From a virus, in the IMG/VR virus record IMGVR_UViG_3300025897_002116, positions 1-64,000 of that record: a stretch of DNA of 64,000 nucleotides; one strand, 5' to 3'. Positions 22,286 through 30,973 of the stretch are shown here, piece after piece (position 1 is the stretch's first letter; each line of letters opens with the position of its first letter). A program made the position numbers and the translations under genes. The notes beneath the pieces are model-generated. The model had not been told where the DNA came from. It ran no database searches and was given only the letters and a program-made list of their open reading frames with translations.

Positions 22286-22648
22286 TTAAAAAAGTCCAAT
22301 CCAATTATCTTCTTCTGAGAATGCTGCAATCTCATAGGGGTGATCGTAATAACCGTAACCCATATTATAGTACCTTGTCATCCATGTAGGGGATTGTAGG
22401 TAATGTACATACTCGTGAACTACTGTTCTAATAACTTCTACAGTCGTTTTTATATTACTGAAGTATAAAATTATTTCATTTGAATCTTGTATGTATTCAC
22501 CTAGAAGGTCTGGGTCGGAAGTATTACTGGTTGTATTTCTTTCTAAGACTAGATAGGGTGTAGTTTGTTTAAATTTACTTTCACCGTAAACTTCCACACA
22601 TTCAGCTAAGTATTTTTCAGCGATTTTTTTAACAGTTCTTTGATGCAT
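22286..22648 (-). CDS. Putative HExxH zinc metallopeptidase
   Basis: A 120-residue protein with VVHEYVHYLQSP (HEYVH, about 87-91) and a later HPYEIAAFSEE whose Glu can be the third ligand, the arrangement of gluzincin/SprT-like minimal peptidases. Single promoter of the -33/-7 type upstream; the start is set by AAAGGTTAT. Confidence 0.7.
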   Translation of the reverse strand: MHQRTVKKIAEKYLAECVEVYGESKFKQTTPYLVLERNTTSNTSDPDLLGEYIQDSNEIILYFSNIKTTVEVIRTVVHEYVHYLQSPTWMTRYYNMGYGYYDHPYEIAAFSEEDNWIGLF

Positions 22649-22671
22649 ATAACCTTTGTTTTTAAATGTAA

Positions 22672-22703
22672 CTAAATATACGAAATTTAACTTAGAAAAA
22701 CAA
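22672..22703 (-). promoter_or_regulatory. Bacteroidetes-type promoter
   Basis: TTG at 22703-22701, 20-nt spacer ending AATTTCG, TATATTTAG at 22680-22672. Serves the metallopeptidase gene and overlaps almost to the stop of thyA (22706). Confidence 0.8.
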
Positions 22704-22705
22704 CT

Positions 22706-23770
22706 TTAGTTTGATAAAGGTGCTTTAATATTTGGGTGTGATTGATAGTTTACTAAATGAAAATCAATTTGCCCATTGATAGCTTCATCAAATGATCTAT
22801 GTTCTAAATTAGCTAAAAATATAGGATTCATTTTTAATTTAGGTAATTTAAATGAGTCTCTACCAATTTGTTTTTTAGCTTGTTCAATATGATTTGAATA
22901 TAAGTGAACATCTCCAAGATTCCCAATTAACTCATCAGGCACCATATTTACTTCCTTAGCTATGATTTCTAGTAATAAACCATATGATGCTATGTTAAAT
23001 GGAAGCCCTAAGAAAGTATCTACAGAGCGTTGATTCCACATTAAGGAGATAGATCTTGTTGGTATTCCGTAAGTATCTAAACCTGTATCCCATATTTTAT
23101 TATTAGAGGTAAATTGATTATTTTGTTCTTCATTTTCAAGTCGAAACTTATCGTTCCAGAGACCTAATCTTTCTTCATAACTCAACTCTTTTGTATAAAC
23201 TTGAAAACCATAATGACAAGGAGGTAGTGTCATCTCTGATAACTCTCCAACATTCCATGCTGATACCATCAACCTTCTACTATCTGGATTCTCTTTGAGA
23301 TTATTGATAAGAATTTTTATTTGGTCAAACCATTGGTTTCTGTACCCTGATTCTACTGTCCAATCTCTCCATTGTTTACCGTAAATAGGTCCAAGTGATC
23401 CCCATACATTTGCAAAATTTTTATCTGTTTTTATTTTTTGAACAAAATCTTTTAATGGTAATGGTTCATCTAAATCATGAGCATATGTACGCTCATATAC
23501 CTTATAAGCATCCCCATTCCAAATATTACAGCCATTATCAACTAAGTACTTTATGTTTGTATCTCCTTTAAGAAACCATATAAGTTCAGTAACTATAGTT
23601 TTAAGTGGAAGTTTTTTAGTAGTAAGTAGAGGAAAGCCTTCACTCATATTATGTTTAATATGTCTACCAAATATAGATACAGTACCAGTTCCTGTTCTAT
23701 CCTTTTTGATTACTCCATTATCAAGAATATCATGTAGGAGGTCTTGGTACTGTTTATCTAAACTGTTCAT
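22706..23770 (-). CDS. thyA: Thymidylate synthase
   Basis: A 354-residue ThyA that methylates dUMP to dTMP with methylene-tetrahydrofolate. Seen: DRTGTGTVSIFG (about 24-35), GPIYGKQWRDW, PDSRRLMVSAWNVGE, the catalytic Cys in LPPCHYGFQVY (about 183), WNQRSVDTFLGLPFNIASY and GDVHLYSNH. It is ~90 residues longer than E. coli ThyA because of an insert before GPIYGKQWR and another after the catalytic loop (about 190-235). Supplies dTMP for phage replication. Confidence 0.97.
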   Translation of the reverse strand: MNSLDKQYQDLLHDILDNGVIKKDRTGTGTVSIFGRHIKHNMSEGFPLLTTKKLPLKTIVTELIWFLKGDTNIKYLVDNGCNIWNGDAYKVYERTYAHDLDEPLPLKDFVQKIKTDKNFANVWGSLGPIYGKQWRDWTVESGYRNQWFDQIKILINNLKENPDSRRLMVSAWNVGELSEMTLPPCHYGFQVYTKELSYEERLGLWNDKFRLENEEQNNQFTSNNKIWDTGLDTYGIPTRSISLMWNQRSVDTFLGLPFNIASYGLLLEIIAKEVNMVPDELIGNLGDVHLYSNHIEQAKKQIGRDSFKLPKLKMNPIFLANLEHRSFDEAINGQIDFHLVNYQSHPNIKAPLSN

Positions 23771-23952
23771 AATCTGGGATCTTGTTTTTCTAACTGACTC
23801 TCATTGAAAATATGTAACATACCATTATCTTCCATTTCAGCTACTATTCTTATCTTACCTTCAGTTGTACCGAAAATAGATACTATAGTACAAGGGAATT
23901 TATAACCTGAGGGTTTAAATGCCTTATCTCCTAATTTAAATTTATACTTCAT
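23767..23952 (-). CDS. Small conserved phage protein
   Basis: A 61-residue strand-rich protein (FKLGDKAFKPSGYKF; IRIVAEMEDNGMLHIFNESQ) resembling short KOW/SH3-like phage proteins. It overlaps the thyA start as ATGA. Function unknown. Confidence 0.65.
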   Translation of the reverse strand: MKYKFKLGDKAFKPSGYKFPCTIVSIFGTTEGKIRIVAEMEDNGMLHIFNESQLEKQDPRL

Positions 23953-23956
23953 TTTT

Positions 23957-24145
23957 TTATCCGTAAATTACAATTTTTTCTTTTGTTACTTCGTTAAATA
24001 ACCTTCTAACTACTCTTCTTCCGACAGGACGTTTAGAGATTCTTTCATAAGTGTAGCCGGCAATACCTATATGGTGGCCGTATTGAACCGAGTCTTCTAT
24101 CTTATGGTTTATTTTAGTAGCGGTAACGTAAAATGATTTTTTCAT
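23957..24145 (-). CDS. Small basic hypothetical protein
   Basis: A 62-residue basic protein (MKKSFYVTATKINHKIEDSV...). Its own promoter lies upstream; the unit continues through the 61-residue gene into thyA, so thyA is likely transcribed from it. Confidence 0.65.
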   Translation of the reverse strand: MKKSFYVTATKINHKIEDSVQYGHHIGIAGYTYERISKRPVGRRVVRRLFNEVTKEKIVIYG

Positions 24146-24175
24146 AACATTTGATTTTTATATGATTTCTAATAC

Positions 24176-24207
24176 CTAAATATAGTCGAGTTTGCGCAGA
24201 AAAACAA
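24176..24207 (-). promoter_or_regulatory. Bacteroidetes-type promoter (thyA unit)
   Basis: TTG at 24207-24205, 20-nt spacer, TATATTTAGG from 24184, GTTATG start. Spacer sequence differs from the early cassettes. Confidence 0.8.
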
Positions 24208-24240
24208 CTTTCTACGAATTATTTTTCTTTTACTTTGCTT

Positions 24241-24678
24241 TCATTTTATACTTGGTTTTAAATATATTTTATAACCCTCGGGTGTAGGCTTAAAGTGAGA
24301 TATCTCCGTACCTTTTAACTCCTTAGCTATAGTTTCTACAGGCATATCTTCACATAGATACGGTCCACCGCTTGGATCAACCATATCAATTCTACTAGTA
24401 TCGCTTGTAACATATCGTAAAAATTCTTGTGATATAAAACTCTGTTTAATTTCTTTAGTCTCTTTATCAAAGGACTGTTGATGTACATGTATTTTAAAAT
24501 CTTCAAGTGACATAGGGTCACGTGAGTACCCTAAGTACTTCTTGTAGGCTTGGGTATAATCATTAGGAGACCCAAATCTACACCGTTTAAAATCTCCTTG
24601 CCATAATATTGTTCCATCGTCCTGTGGTGTGAAGCTATGCTCATTATTATAACGGTTCAGTATTTTATACGTTTTCAT
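24241..24678 (-). CDS. Hypothetical protein
   Basis: A 145-residue protein (MKTYKILNRYNNEHSFTPQD...). No family recognised. It overlaps the gene upstream by 14 nt. Confidence 0.65.
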   Translation of the reverse strand: MKTYKILNRYNNEHSFTPQDDGTILWQGDFKRCRFGSPNDYTQAYKKYLGYSRDPMSLEDFKIHVHQQSFDKETKEIKQSFISQEFLRYVTSDTSRIDMVDPSGGPYLCEDMPVETIAKELKGTEISHFKPTPEGYKIYLKPSIK

Positions 24679-25288
24679 TGTTTGTTATTTTTTCTAGTTT
24701 TTTAAGTTGTTTCTCAAATCGTTCAATACTACCCCATATGATTGAGGCATCTGGGTCAAGTAATTTTATTTGCTCAACCAACTCTTGTTGCCTGCCCCTA
24801 CTATGAAATCCACGTTCAATATCATATGCTAAATCTTGTAAGTGTTTTGGTGCTGAGATACTAATTCGTAAATCATAGTGATCCCATTTAGTTTTCCAAT
24901 CAACAAACCCAATACCTTTAGTTAGTGTATTAAGTAGATTATGTAGTCTACGATTACGAACTCTTACTATTGATTTATCACTTCCAAATACATGAAGGAA
25001 TCGTAAAAACCATCTTGGGCAATATTTAGGCTTTGCTTTGTAATCTAAAGCAAGTACAAGTGGGTAAAGTGCTTTAAAATAATCACCATCTCCCCATATT
25101 TGAGTTCCTAAATAGCCATACCGCTCAAATCCTTTTGGAAAGAATATGAAACGCAAATCATCCCATTCTAAATTACGAGTATAAACCATGCCCTTATTTC
25201 GACCTTTCCAAAACAACATACTTTTCCCAAACGCCATCATTTTCTCACTACTAGTTCTATTGTCTTTTATTTCAAATTTACTTTTCAT
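24665..25288 (-). CDS. Hypothetical protein
   Basis: A 207-residue basic, Trp/Phe-rich protein (LEWDDLRFIFFPKGFERYGY; HLQDLAYDIERGFHSRGRQQ). No family recognised. It is coupled to neighbours on both sides by short overlaps. Confidence 0.65.
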   Translation of the reverse strand: MKSKFEIKDNRTSSEKMMAFGKSMLFWKGRNKGMVYTRNLEWDDLRFIFFPKGFERYGYLGTQIWGDGDYFKALYPLVLALDYKAKPKYCPRWFLRFLHVFGSDKSIVRVRNRRLHNLLNTLTKGIGFVDWKTKWDHYDLRISISAPKHLQDLAYDIERGFHSRGRQQELVEQIKLLDPDASIIWGSIERFEKQLKKLEKITNNENV

Positions 25289-25442
25289 AATCTATGATTA
25301 AATTGCTTGTGCTACATTTTTCACACAATCTTTTATTGCTATAAACTAAACCTAACTTAGGTGTGTGCATGGTAACCTTCATACAACTATTACAAAACTG
25401 CTTACCTCGTTTAAGTACTTCCGCTATTTTCTTTCTACCCAT
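25278..25442 (-). CDS. 54-residue zinc-ribbon protein
   Basis: A short gene read in the gap: MGRKKIAEVLKRGKQFCNSC ... RLCEKCSTSNLIIDYEK. Two CxxC pairs (about 17-20 and 40-43) form a zinc ribbon. The stop overlaps the following ATG region by 11 nt and the start lies 12 nt after the DUF932 gene. Confidence 0.6.
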   Translation of the reverse strand: MGRKKIAEVLKRGKQFCNSCMKVTMHTPKLGLVYSNKRLCEKCSTSNLIIDYEK

Positions 25443-25454
25443 GATAGTAGTATA

Positions 25455-26312
25455 TTAACTATAAAGTAAATTAGTTGCTAATTTGAATAGTTCTCTATTT
25501 ACTTTTATATCTTTCTCAAAAGATTTAATCTTTCGTACTTTTTGCACTTTTGCTCCAGTTAAAGCAACATGGAAGTCACCCTGTATAATTTTTTCCTGCA
25601 AAGTATTAAAAACTTTCCAAAGATCATTACCTCTATCTTCGTCCCTGTTAGGTGAAAGTAGTGACTTAAGTGTTATAATATTATACTCTATTCCAGAAGC
25701 CTGTTCAGATCCTATCTTTATTCCTGCTCTAATAAGCATTGAATCAGTAGCGAGTTGATGCTTTTCTTCTTCAGATAAGATTCTATTCTTCATACTGTTC
25801 AGTACCTCTACCTTACTAGGGAGATCTTGGACTGCCTGTGAGACAACGTTTCTAAGCTCATCAAAACTATAACCTTTATGTCGGATGGAGAAATCATTAA
25901 ACTTTTCGTCAGCAACAACTAAACCATTAGAGCATACAAGTCTGTATATACCTAACATAAACTTAAATGCCTGTGTACCGTCATGACTGTTTGTAAGAAG
26001 TATACGAGGGTAAGCATCGTCACCTTTTTCACCCTTAATCAAAATATCAGGATTTTGGAAACTAACCATATGTTTTGAGTAAACAGTTCCTTCTGTTTTA
26101 CGAGGTGATCGTTGGGCAGCTTTGACTGGAAACCAATTAAGCTTAGCTAGATCATCTATGATGGTTTCTGTATTAACAAATAAGTACTGATTGCTAAGTA
26201 AAGGATTTGTAGGCTTTTCTGCAAAAACTAAAGGAGCCTGTATCTTAATTTGTTCTTTAGTGAGGTAGGTATCTAAACCTTTACCTGTCTTCATTATTAT
26301 ATCGCTGTTCAT
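25455..26312 (-). CDS. DUF932-family protein
   Basis: A 285-residue protein. RILLTNSHDGTQAFKFMLGI followed by YRLVCSNGLVV (about 105-135) is the hallmark of DUF932, common in phages and plasmids, function unproven. N-terminal half (PLLSNQYLFVNTETIIDDL) also fits. It has its own -33/-7 promoter. Confidence 0.85.
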   Translation of the reverse strand: MNSDIIMKTGKGLDTYLTKEQIKIQAPLVFAEKPTNPLLSNQYLFVNTETIIDDLAKLNWFPVKAAQRSPRKTEGTVYSKHMVSFQNPDILIKGEKGDDAYPRILLTNSHDGTQAFKFMLGIYRLVCSNGLVVADEKFNDFSIRHKGYSFDELRNVVSQAVQDLPSKVEVLNSMKNRILSEEEKHQLATDSMLIRAGIKIGSEQASGIEYNIITLKSLLSPNRDEDRGNDLWKVFNTLQEKIIQGDFHVALTGAKVQKVRKIKSFEKDIKVNRELFKLATNLLYS

Positions 26313-26351
26313 AATTATAACCTTTTAAGTTTATTTTTACTTTTAATATAC

Positions 26352-26383
26352 TTAAAGATACGAACTTAAATTAAGAAAGGCAA
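26352..26383 (-). promoter_or_regulatory. Bacteroidetes-type promoter
   Basis: TTG at 26383-26381, 20-nt spacer ending AAGTTCG, TATCTTTAA at 26360-26352, then AAAAGGTTATAATTATG. Confidence 0.8.
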
Positions 26384-26415
26384 CTAACTTACAAAGAACT
26401 TTTATATGTATGAGC

Positions 26416-27522
26416 TTAATCTAATTCTATAAATTTAAAGCCCGTTAAGTTTTCGTAAAGCTCTTCACCTTTAGATTTCATTGGTAATGGGTCTGATGAA
26501 TTTTCCAAGCTTAGTAGATTCTGCGGGAGGTTAGGATGTATCTTCCGGAAATAAGAATGTATTTTTTGAAGTTGATTATCCCCTATTTCTTTTCTTAACT
26601 TATGAATAATCATTGCTTGAAAAATATCAAACCATTTTTGATAAGTAAGATGAAGGAATCCGTTAAAATTGTAATCTAAGAATGATAAAAGAGTTTCCCT
26701 AGTTTTATCTTCTAGGGTATATTTTACCATTTCTTGGGTATCTTTATGTATTACATTATACGTCAATGGGAAGGTTAGACCTTCAAGACTCACAGCATCA
26801 TTGTTAACGCTATTATTTCTGTTGTCCACACTAAAGGGAATATTATTAAAGAAGACATGATTGTGTTTGTCCGATATTTGCAAATACTCTGAGTTTAGTT
26901 CTCTTAATTTAAAATGAAGCATGAGTTGATCTATAAAACATGGTCCATCAATATCTTGATCAATCACTTTTTTATGTTTACCGTAAAAATCTAAAACAAA
27001 ATCACTGGCCTCTTTAAATAATTTAGGATTCCCTATATAAGCCAAATTCGTATTAGGAATAGATGAAAAATCAAACGTATTTAATATTCCAGCAGGCATT
27101 TCGTCCTTTAATTTTGAAAATAATTTTGAATAACAATTATTTTCGTTTAATATAAACTCAGTGCGATTTGAAGGACCTAAGTCTAGGTGACTAAACACAT
27201 TAGAATTTTTGTATTCTCCTAGTTGAAATTTATCAAATAAGAGTGTATCTGTATCTAAATGTAAGTATTGTTCCTCTATAGTGTTAAATACTTTAACTTT
27301 AGGAACAGACCAGCATTTTAAATCTTGCTGATTAATGGTTTTATCGTCTATAAAATCATATGGTAAGTTTAATTCTTCTACTTGCTTTCTAATCTTTGGT
27401 GTACAGTAGAAGGATATATTTCCGTAGTGTTTCTTTGCTAATATCGCACTAAGGTATTGAGTGTACAGAAGCTCTTTCCAAAGTACTTCGTGTTGATTAG
27501 CGTATGTATGTATTACTTTCAT
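26416..27522 (-). CDS. Putative glycosyltransferase (DUF6734-like)
   Basis: A 368-residue protein with the GT-A-like order seen in the gene at 18723: LAKKHYGNISFYCTPK, EEQYLHLDTDTLLF (DTD, about 84-90), FNIPNTNLAYIGNPKL-type acceptor region and DQLMLHFKLRELN. Acts presumably on sugars with a nucleotide-sugar donor; acceptor unknown. Four bases separate it from the gene upstream. Confidence 0.65.
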   Translation of the reverse strand: MKVIHTYANQHEVLWKELLYTQYLSAILAKKHYGNISFYCTPKIRKQVEELNLPYDFIDDKTINQQDLKCWSVPKVKVFNTIEEQYLHLDTDTLLFDKFQLGEYKNSNVFSHLDLGPSNRTEFILNENNCYSKLFSKLKDEMPAGILNTFDFSSIPNTNLAYIGNPKLFKEASDFVLDFYGKHKKVIDQDIDGPCFIDQLMLHFKLRELNSEYLQISDKHNHVFFNNIPFSVDNRNNSVNNDAVSLEGLTFPLTYNVIHKDTQEMVKYTLEDKTRETLLSFLDYNFNGFLHLTYQKWFDIFQAMIIHKLRKEIGDNQLQKIHSYFRKIHPNLPQNLLSLENSSDPLPMKSKGEELYENLTGFKFIELD

Positions 27523-27526
27523 ATTA

Positions 27527-27820
27527 TTAAACCTTTACTGCTTCTAATAAGTGCCAGGTATCTATCTGCTGGTCGGCTAATTCTAGTTCATGGTAATGAT
27601 CTAAACAGCTCTGTAAAGCATCTTCCCATTGTGATTGTAGTAGAGATACTTCAAACATTGTATCGGCATTATCAAAGGTTAGTTCAAATACTAAAGCTCT
27701 TTTAGTCCTGTTAATCATTGCATTTTCAATTGCCTTGAATATACTATCAGTTACCTCTTTATTTTTGCTTTTAAAAGTAGCTTCAAAATCTGCTGTTGAT
27801 TCAAAATGTAATTTTACCAT
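27527..27820 (-). CDS. Hypothetical acidic protein
   Basis: A 97-residue protein (MVKLHFESTADFEATFKSKN...) of mixed strands and helices; no family recognised. Operon position between the 99-residue gene and the glycosyltransferase. Confidence 0.65.
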   Translation of the reverse strand: MVKLHFESTADFEATFKSKNKEVTDSIFKAIENAMINRTKRALVFELTFDNADTMFEVSLLQSQWEDALQSCLDHYHELELADQQIDTWHLLEAVKV

Positions 27821-27840
27821 TTTTTTGTGGTTAGTAGTAT

Positions 27841-28140
27841 TTAAACTTGAAGTGAACCTCTTTTGGAACTGTCCTCTACTTTTCCTGAGTTAGTGAATGG
27901 TACTATCGTGTTTGATCCCCAATTATAAACAGGGCCTAAATATTCTTCAGTAACTTGACGAGCATTTGTACCTTTTACTACCTCTATAGGTGAGGTAATC
28001 CTTCTTAGTCCATTAAAAGCACGAAAATCTCTTTCAGTAACTCTATACCATTTTTCTCTTTTAGGCATATATACCTCTAGTAATCCATTTGGATTAAAAT
28101 TCATCTCTAATTTTCCGGTTTCCCCTCTCTTTTCTGCCAT
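27841..28140 (-). CDS. Hypothetical protein
   Basis: A 99-residue basic protein (LEMNFNPNGLLEVYMPKREK; YRVTERDFRAFNGLRRI). No family recognised. First gene after a promoter; start marked by AAAGGTTATG. Confidence 0.7.
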   Translation of the reverse strand: MAEKRGETGKLEMNFNPNGLLEVYMPKREKWYRVTERDFRAFNGLRRITSPIEVVKGTNARQVTEEYLGPVYNWGSNTIVPFTNSGKVEDSSKRGSLQV

Positions 28141-28161
28141 AACCTTTATATACTTTAGTCG

Positions 28162-28193
28162 TTAAATATAGTTAATAAATCGGAGAATTCCAA
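28162..28193 (-). promoter_or_regulatory. Bacteroidetes-type promoter
   Basis: TTG at 28193-28191, 20-nt spacer, TATATTTAA at 28170-28162, then TATAAAGGTTATG. Confidence 0.75.
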
Positions 28194-28235
28194 CTCTTTA
28201 TGTATATAAGTAGTATAGTGTTAAGTTTAATTACT

Positions 28236-28829
28236 TTAATTTAAAGCTAAATTATAGCCACTAAACTGCACCATATACTCTTTAATTCCGGTTCCTAAAC
28301 CATCTTTAAAATCTACACCGGTGCGCAGAAATTTCTTAACACTAGAAGGGCCTCCTAGATGAGCGGCTGCTAATAAACCGGAAGGGGTAATTTGCACTCC
28401 GTAAACTACTTTACCACTGTACCGTCCAATTTCGTTTTTTAGTACAGTGTTATTGTGTATTAGTAACTTAAACATTGCTTCTTCTTGTATCCTAGGTGAA
28501 TTTAAGAACTGAGAGTTTGTAACGTTTCTATATCCAAGGCCGTTTAAAGTCTTTCTACCAAATTGATATTTTCCTAAATATCCGAATTTGTTGATTGCTT
28601 TATAATTATTGGACGATTCTCTAGCTCCGATAGATTGCAAAAAATCATTATGAGATTTTATAGCAGGGTAATAGTTAATTACTTCAACTAGATTGTAATT
28701 TAAAGGTGTAATTTGTTTTTTTACTATATTAATACTTTCTAACTTACTGAGCGGTCTTTCCACATTGGCAAAAGCCATAATAACAAACATAGTTGTAGTC
28801 ATAGCGATAAAAGTCAATAAATGTTTCAT
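28236..28829 (-). CDS. Secreted lytic transglycosylase/lysozyme-like protein
   Basis: A 197-residue protein with an N-terminal signal segment (about 1-21, LLTFIAMTTTMFVIMAFA). GARESSNNYKAINKFGYLGK followed by YQFG (Glu about 71) is the SLT-type catalytic region, and GLLAAAHLGGPSSVKKFL matches the later transglycosylase motif. It should cleave peptidoglycan in the periplasm. It lies 16 kb from the main lysis cassette, so an entry, virion or accessory lysis role is possible. Confidence 0.75.
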   Translation of the reverse strand: MKHLLTFIAMTTTMFVIMAFANVERPLSKLESINIVKKQITPLNYNLVEVINYYPAIKSHNDFLQSIGARESSNNYKAINKFGYLGKYQFGRKTLNGLGYRNVTNSQFLNSPRIQEEAMFKLLIHNNTVLKNEIGRYSGKVVYGVQITPSGLLAAAHLGGPSSVKKFLRTGVDFKDGLGTGIKEYMVQFSGYNLALN

Positions 28830-28844
28830 GAGTTTTTGTTTAGG

Positions 28845-28994
28845 TTAAAATAGATCCAAGAATGATGTTCCGATCTCTTTTTTGCGCAACTTTTCATTAC
28901 GTTCGTGCAGTTTTACTAAACTGTCTGCAACTTTACGTTCAACTGTTTTAGATTTTTTGAACGTGGAAAACTTGATTATTTTGGTTTTTTCCAT
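28845..28994 (-). CDS. 49-residue basic peptide
   Basis: A short gene in the gap: MEKTKIIKFSTFKKSKTVER ... KEIGTSFLDLF. Lys-rich helix, no membrane segment. CTATTTATTAAC directly precedes the ATG. Stop is 15 nt before the transglycosylase gene. Confidence 0.55.
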   Translation of the reverse strand: MEKTKIIKFSTFKKSKTVERKVADSLVKLHERNEKLRKKEIGTSFLDLF

Positions 28995-29008
28995 GTTAAT
29001 AAATAGCA

Positions 29009-29647
29009 TTAAATTCTTGAGATGTATTCATCACCGGGTTTGCTATTGTCCTGCGACCAAAGTCCTAGTTCTTTTAAGTGTTCTATGTGGTGCTCATCTA
29101 ACTCCCAATCTACCTGTTCTGCTTTCTTATCCAGATAATCCTCCATTACCTCAACCTGCTGGTCTGTTATAGGAGAAGTAGCGTAAAGAAAAGAACAGTT
29201 ATAGCATAAAAATTCTAAATTATCTAAATGCCAATTTTTTTTATCGCCATTTTTATGCTGTAGTATAAGAGGTACTTTTGTATCCAGAACTCTTCGTTCA
29301 CTAAAAGAACAGTGAGCGCATTTTTCTTCAATTAGAGCTTCAAATATGATCCTTTGTTTTATTTTCTTTGGATCAAAATGTTCTGCTGGTACTCTACCTT
29401 CAAGTAAATCAAGAAGTGGTGGTTCCTTTCCTCCGTTGGTTAAAAACTTTGGAATACCTTTCCCTTCTTGGTTCATATGAATTTCCAATAAAGTTTTACC
29501 AGTTGCTTCATCTTTATAAAGCTTGGCATACTTTTTATAATGATTATAGGATACATTAAGGTACCTTGCTGCTGCTCTATTTGAACGAGTAACAGTTATA
29601 GCTCTCAACATAGCTTCTTTAGTCAATATTTTGGAAGGTCTTGGCAT
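29009..29647 (-). CDS. HNH endonuclease-like protein with N-terminal HTH
   Basis: A 212-residue protein. Residues 10-35 look like a helix-turn-helix (AMLRAITVTRSNRAAARYLN). The centre has EKCAHCSF, a later LQHKNGDKKNWHLDNLEFLC and YNC, i.e. an HNH core with two CxxC zinc pairs (about 115-160). Such phage proteins are often homing-type or packaging-associated nucleases; which one applies here is open. Confidence 0.8.
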   Translation of the reverse strand: MPRPSKILTKEAMLRAITVTRSNRAAARYLNVSYNHYKKYAKLYKDEATGKTLLEIHMNQEGKGIPKFLTNGGKEPPLLDLLEGRVPAEHFDPKKIKQRIIFEALIEEKCAHCSFSERRVLDTKVPLILQHKNGDKKNWHLDNLEFLCYNCSFLYATSPITDQQVEVMEDYLDKKAEQVDWELDEHHIEHLKELGLWSQDNSKPGDEYISRI

Positions 29648-29656
29648 TATGTAAGT

Positions 29657-30016
29657 CTATCTTTCTATTGAGTTAGGATTAAGCATATCATTGTCTTGAG
29701 AATCTTGTTCTAATTTTCTAGTCACTCTACCTTTTACGAATTGATCTGTCTGTTGATCATCTGTTTCAAAGTCTAAGACTTCTATCAATGCCTTTTGACC
29801 TGATAGTTCTGAAGCTCTTCTAGCTATTGCTACAGCTTGGTCGTGGTCCATAATAATTAAACCATTATAAGTATCCTCACCATGGCCTTCTACAGTCGTG
29901 ATACCTACTAAGGGTTTTACAGTGGAACAGTTTATACAAACTGCGTAACCTAATTCTTTTCTCTTTAATGGAAAGTCGTTGCCGCACTTAGGGCATTCAA
30001 TCATTTCTAATTGCAT
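29657..30016 (-). CDS. Zinc-ribbon protein
   Basis: A 119-residue protein with CPKCGNDF and VCINCSTVK (two CxxC pairs, about residues 8-30) and a mixed C-terminal region including MDHDQAVAIARRASELSG. No specific family recognised. Preceded by its own promoter. Confidence 0.65.
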   Translation of the reverse strand: MQLEMIECPKCGNDFPLKRKELGYAVCINCSTVKPLVGITTVEGHGEDTYNGLIIMDHDQAVAIARRASELSGQKALIEVLDFETDDQQTDQFVKGRVTRKLEQDSQDNDMLNPNSIER

Positions 30017-30048
30017 ATCGTATAACCTTTTACATTTTAAATTTATAC

Positions 30049-30080
30049 CTAAAGATAAGTAATAAAATTCAGAAAGGCAA
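30049..30080 (-). promoter_or_regulatory. Bacteroidetes-type promoter
   Basis: GAGTTGCCTTTC with TTG at 30080-30078, 20-nt spacer, TATCTTTAGG from 30057, AAAAGGTTAT before the ATG at 30016. Confidence 0.8.
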
Positions 30081-30094
30081 CTCTTTCTTAAACT

Positions 30095-30499
30095 TTATTT
30101 ATTTATTTTATTTATTACATTCCAGACGTCTTCTGGTTTCTTAAAATCGACCTCTTTTTGTTTTTTATCTACATTTATAGTTATTTTACCGTTCCAATCC
30201 ATATCGGGCATGAGTTGGTATAGGTACGTATTAATTAGAGTGTACTGCTCTTTTGAGAACGACATTCTAAATAAGTTCTCTATAACATCGAAGAATTGAT
30301 CTTCGTAGACAGTCATATCTAACCCTATCTCAGTTTCCATAAAATCTCTTCTTTCTTCTATTTTACGAAGGCCGTCTAAAATTTGTACAAAGAGTTTTTT
30401 GTTCATAGTTTCTGCACTAAGTGGTTTTTGTGTTATCCGGTAAGAAATTTTGTGGGCAGAAAATAGTACTTGGCGAATCCTTTTTTTTGGTTCAATCAT
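30095..30499 (-). CDS. Hypothetical protein
   Basis: Start placed at the ATG at 30499 (MIEPKKRIRQVLFSAHKISY...), 134 residues. The longer frame to 30583 begins at GTG and overlaps the gene upstream. Helical, with MSFSKEQYTLINTYLYQLMP. No family recognised. Confidence 0.65.
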   Translation of the reverse strand: MIEPKKRIRQVLFSAHKISYRITQKPLSAETMNKKLFVQILDGLRKIEERRDFMETEIGLDMTVYEDQFFDVIENLFRMSFSKEQYTLINTYLYQLMPDMDWNGKITINVDKKQKEVDFKKPEDVWNVINKINK

Positions 30500-30551
30500 A
30501 ATAATCCACTTTAATAGTTTATTGTCACCGTTATAACCTTTAGGTTTAAAT

Positions 30552-30938
30552 TTAAACTTGTCCTGGATCAGCTCCAGTATCACCTTGATCAGGATTCTCT
30601 CCTGCTAAAGCTTTACGAATAATTCTATCAAAGTATTCAATGTAAATAAAGAAACCAATTATTGTCTTGTCTTTCAAGTTTCTATCTCTTTCAACTCTCA
30701 TATCAAATTCACCTAATCCTTTTTCAAGTCTAGTTTCTAATTCAATAGCGATGTCGTTTTGTTGGGTTGGAGTTATAGAACCAAATTCTGTAGGAATAAA
30801 TTGAATTTTCACTCCTTTTTTCTGAGGGTCTTCATTTGTATCTACTTTTAGTAGAAAGGAATGTCCAGCAAATTTAATTTTGGCAGCTTCGGTTATAACT
30901 TCTTTTACTAATTTTTCTAAATGGGTTAATTGCTTCAT
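30552..30938 (-). CDS. Hypothetical protein from a near-leaderless promoter
   Basis: Start placed at the ATG at 30938 (MKQLTHLEKLVKEVITEAAK...), 128 residues; the longer frame to 30965 begins at TTG inside the promoter. Helical N-terminus, then strands (HSFLLKVDTNED; GFFIYIEYFDRIIRK) and an acidic Gly/Asp-rich tail. No family recognised. Confidence 0.65.
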   Translation of the reverse strand: MKQLTHLEKLVKEVITEAAKIKFAGHSFLLKVDTNEDPQKKGVKIQFIPTEFGSITPTQQNDIAIELETRLEKGLGEFDMRVERDRNLKDKTIIGFFIYIEYFDRIIRKALAGENPDQGDTGADPGQV

Positions 30939-30941
30939 ATT

Positions 30942-30973
30942 ATAAAGATAGGTAATTAAATTCAATTATACAA
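30942..30973 (-). promoter_or_regulatory. Promoter giving a near-leaderless transcript
   Basis: TTG at 30973-30971, 20-nt spacer, TATCTTTAT at 30950-30942, only 3 nt from the ATG at 30938. By the usual distance, transcription would begin at about the start codon. Confidence 0.65.

Noticed and set aside
28882-29172. 96-codon plus ORF
   Set aside because: Antisense shadow of the 49-residue peptide and HNH genes; no promoter on the plus strand.
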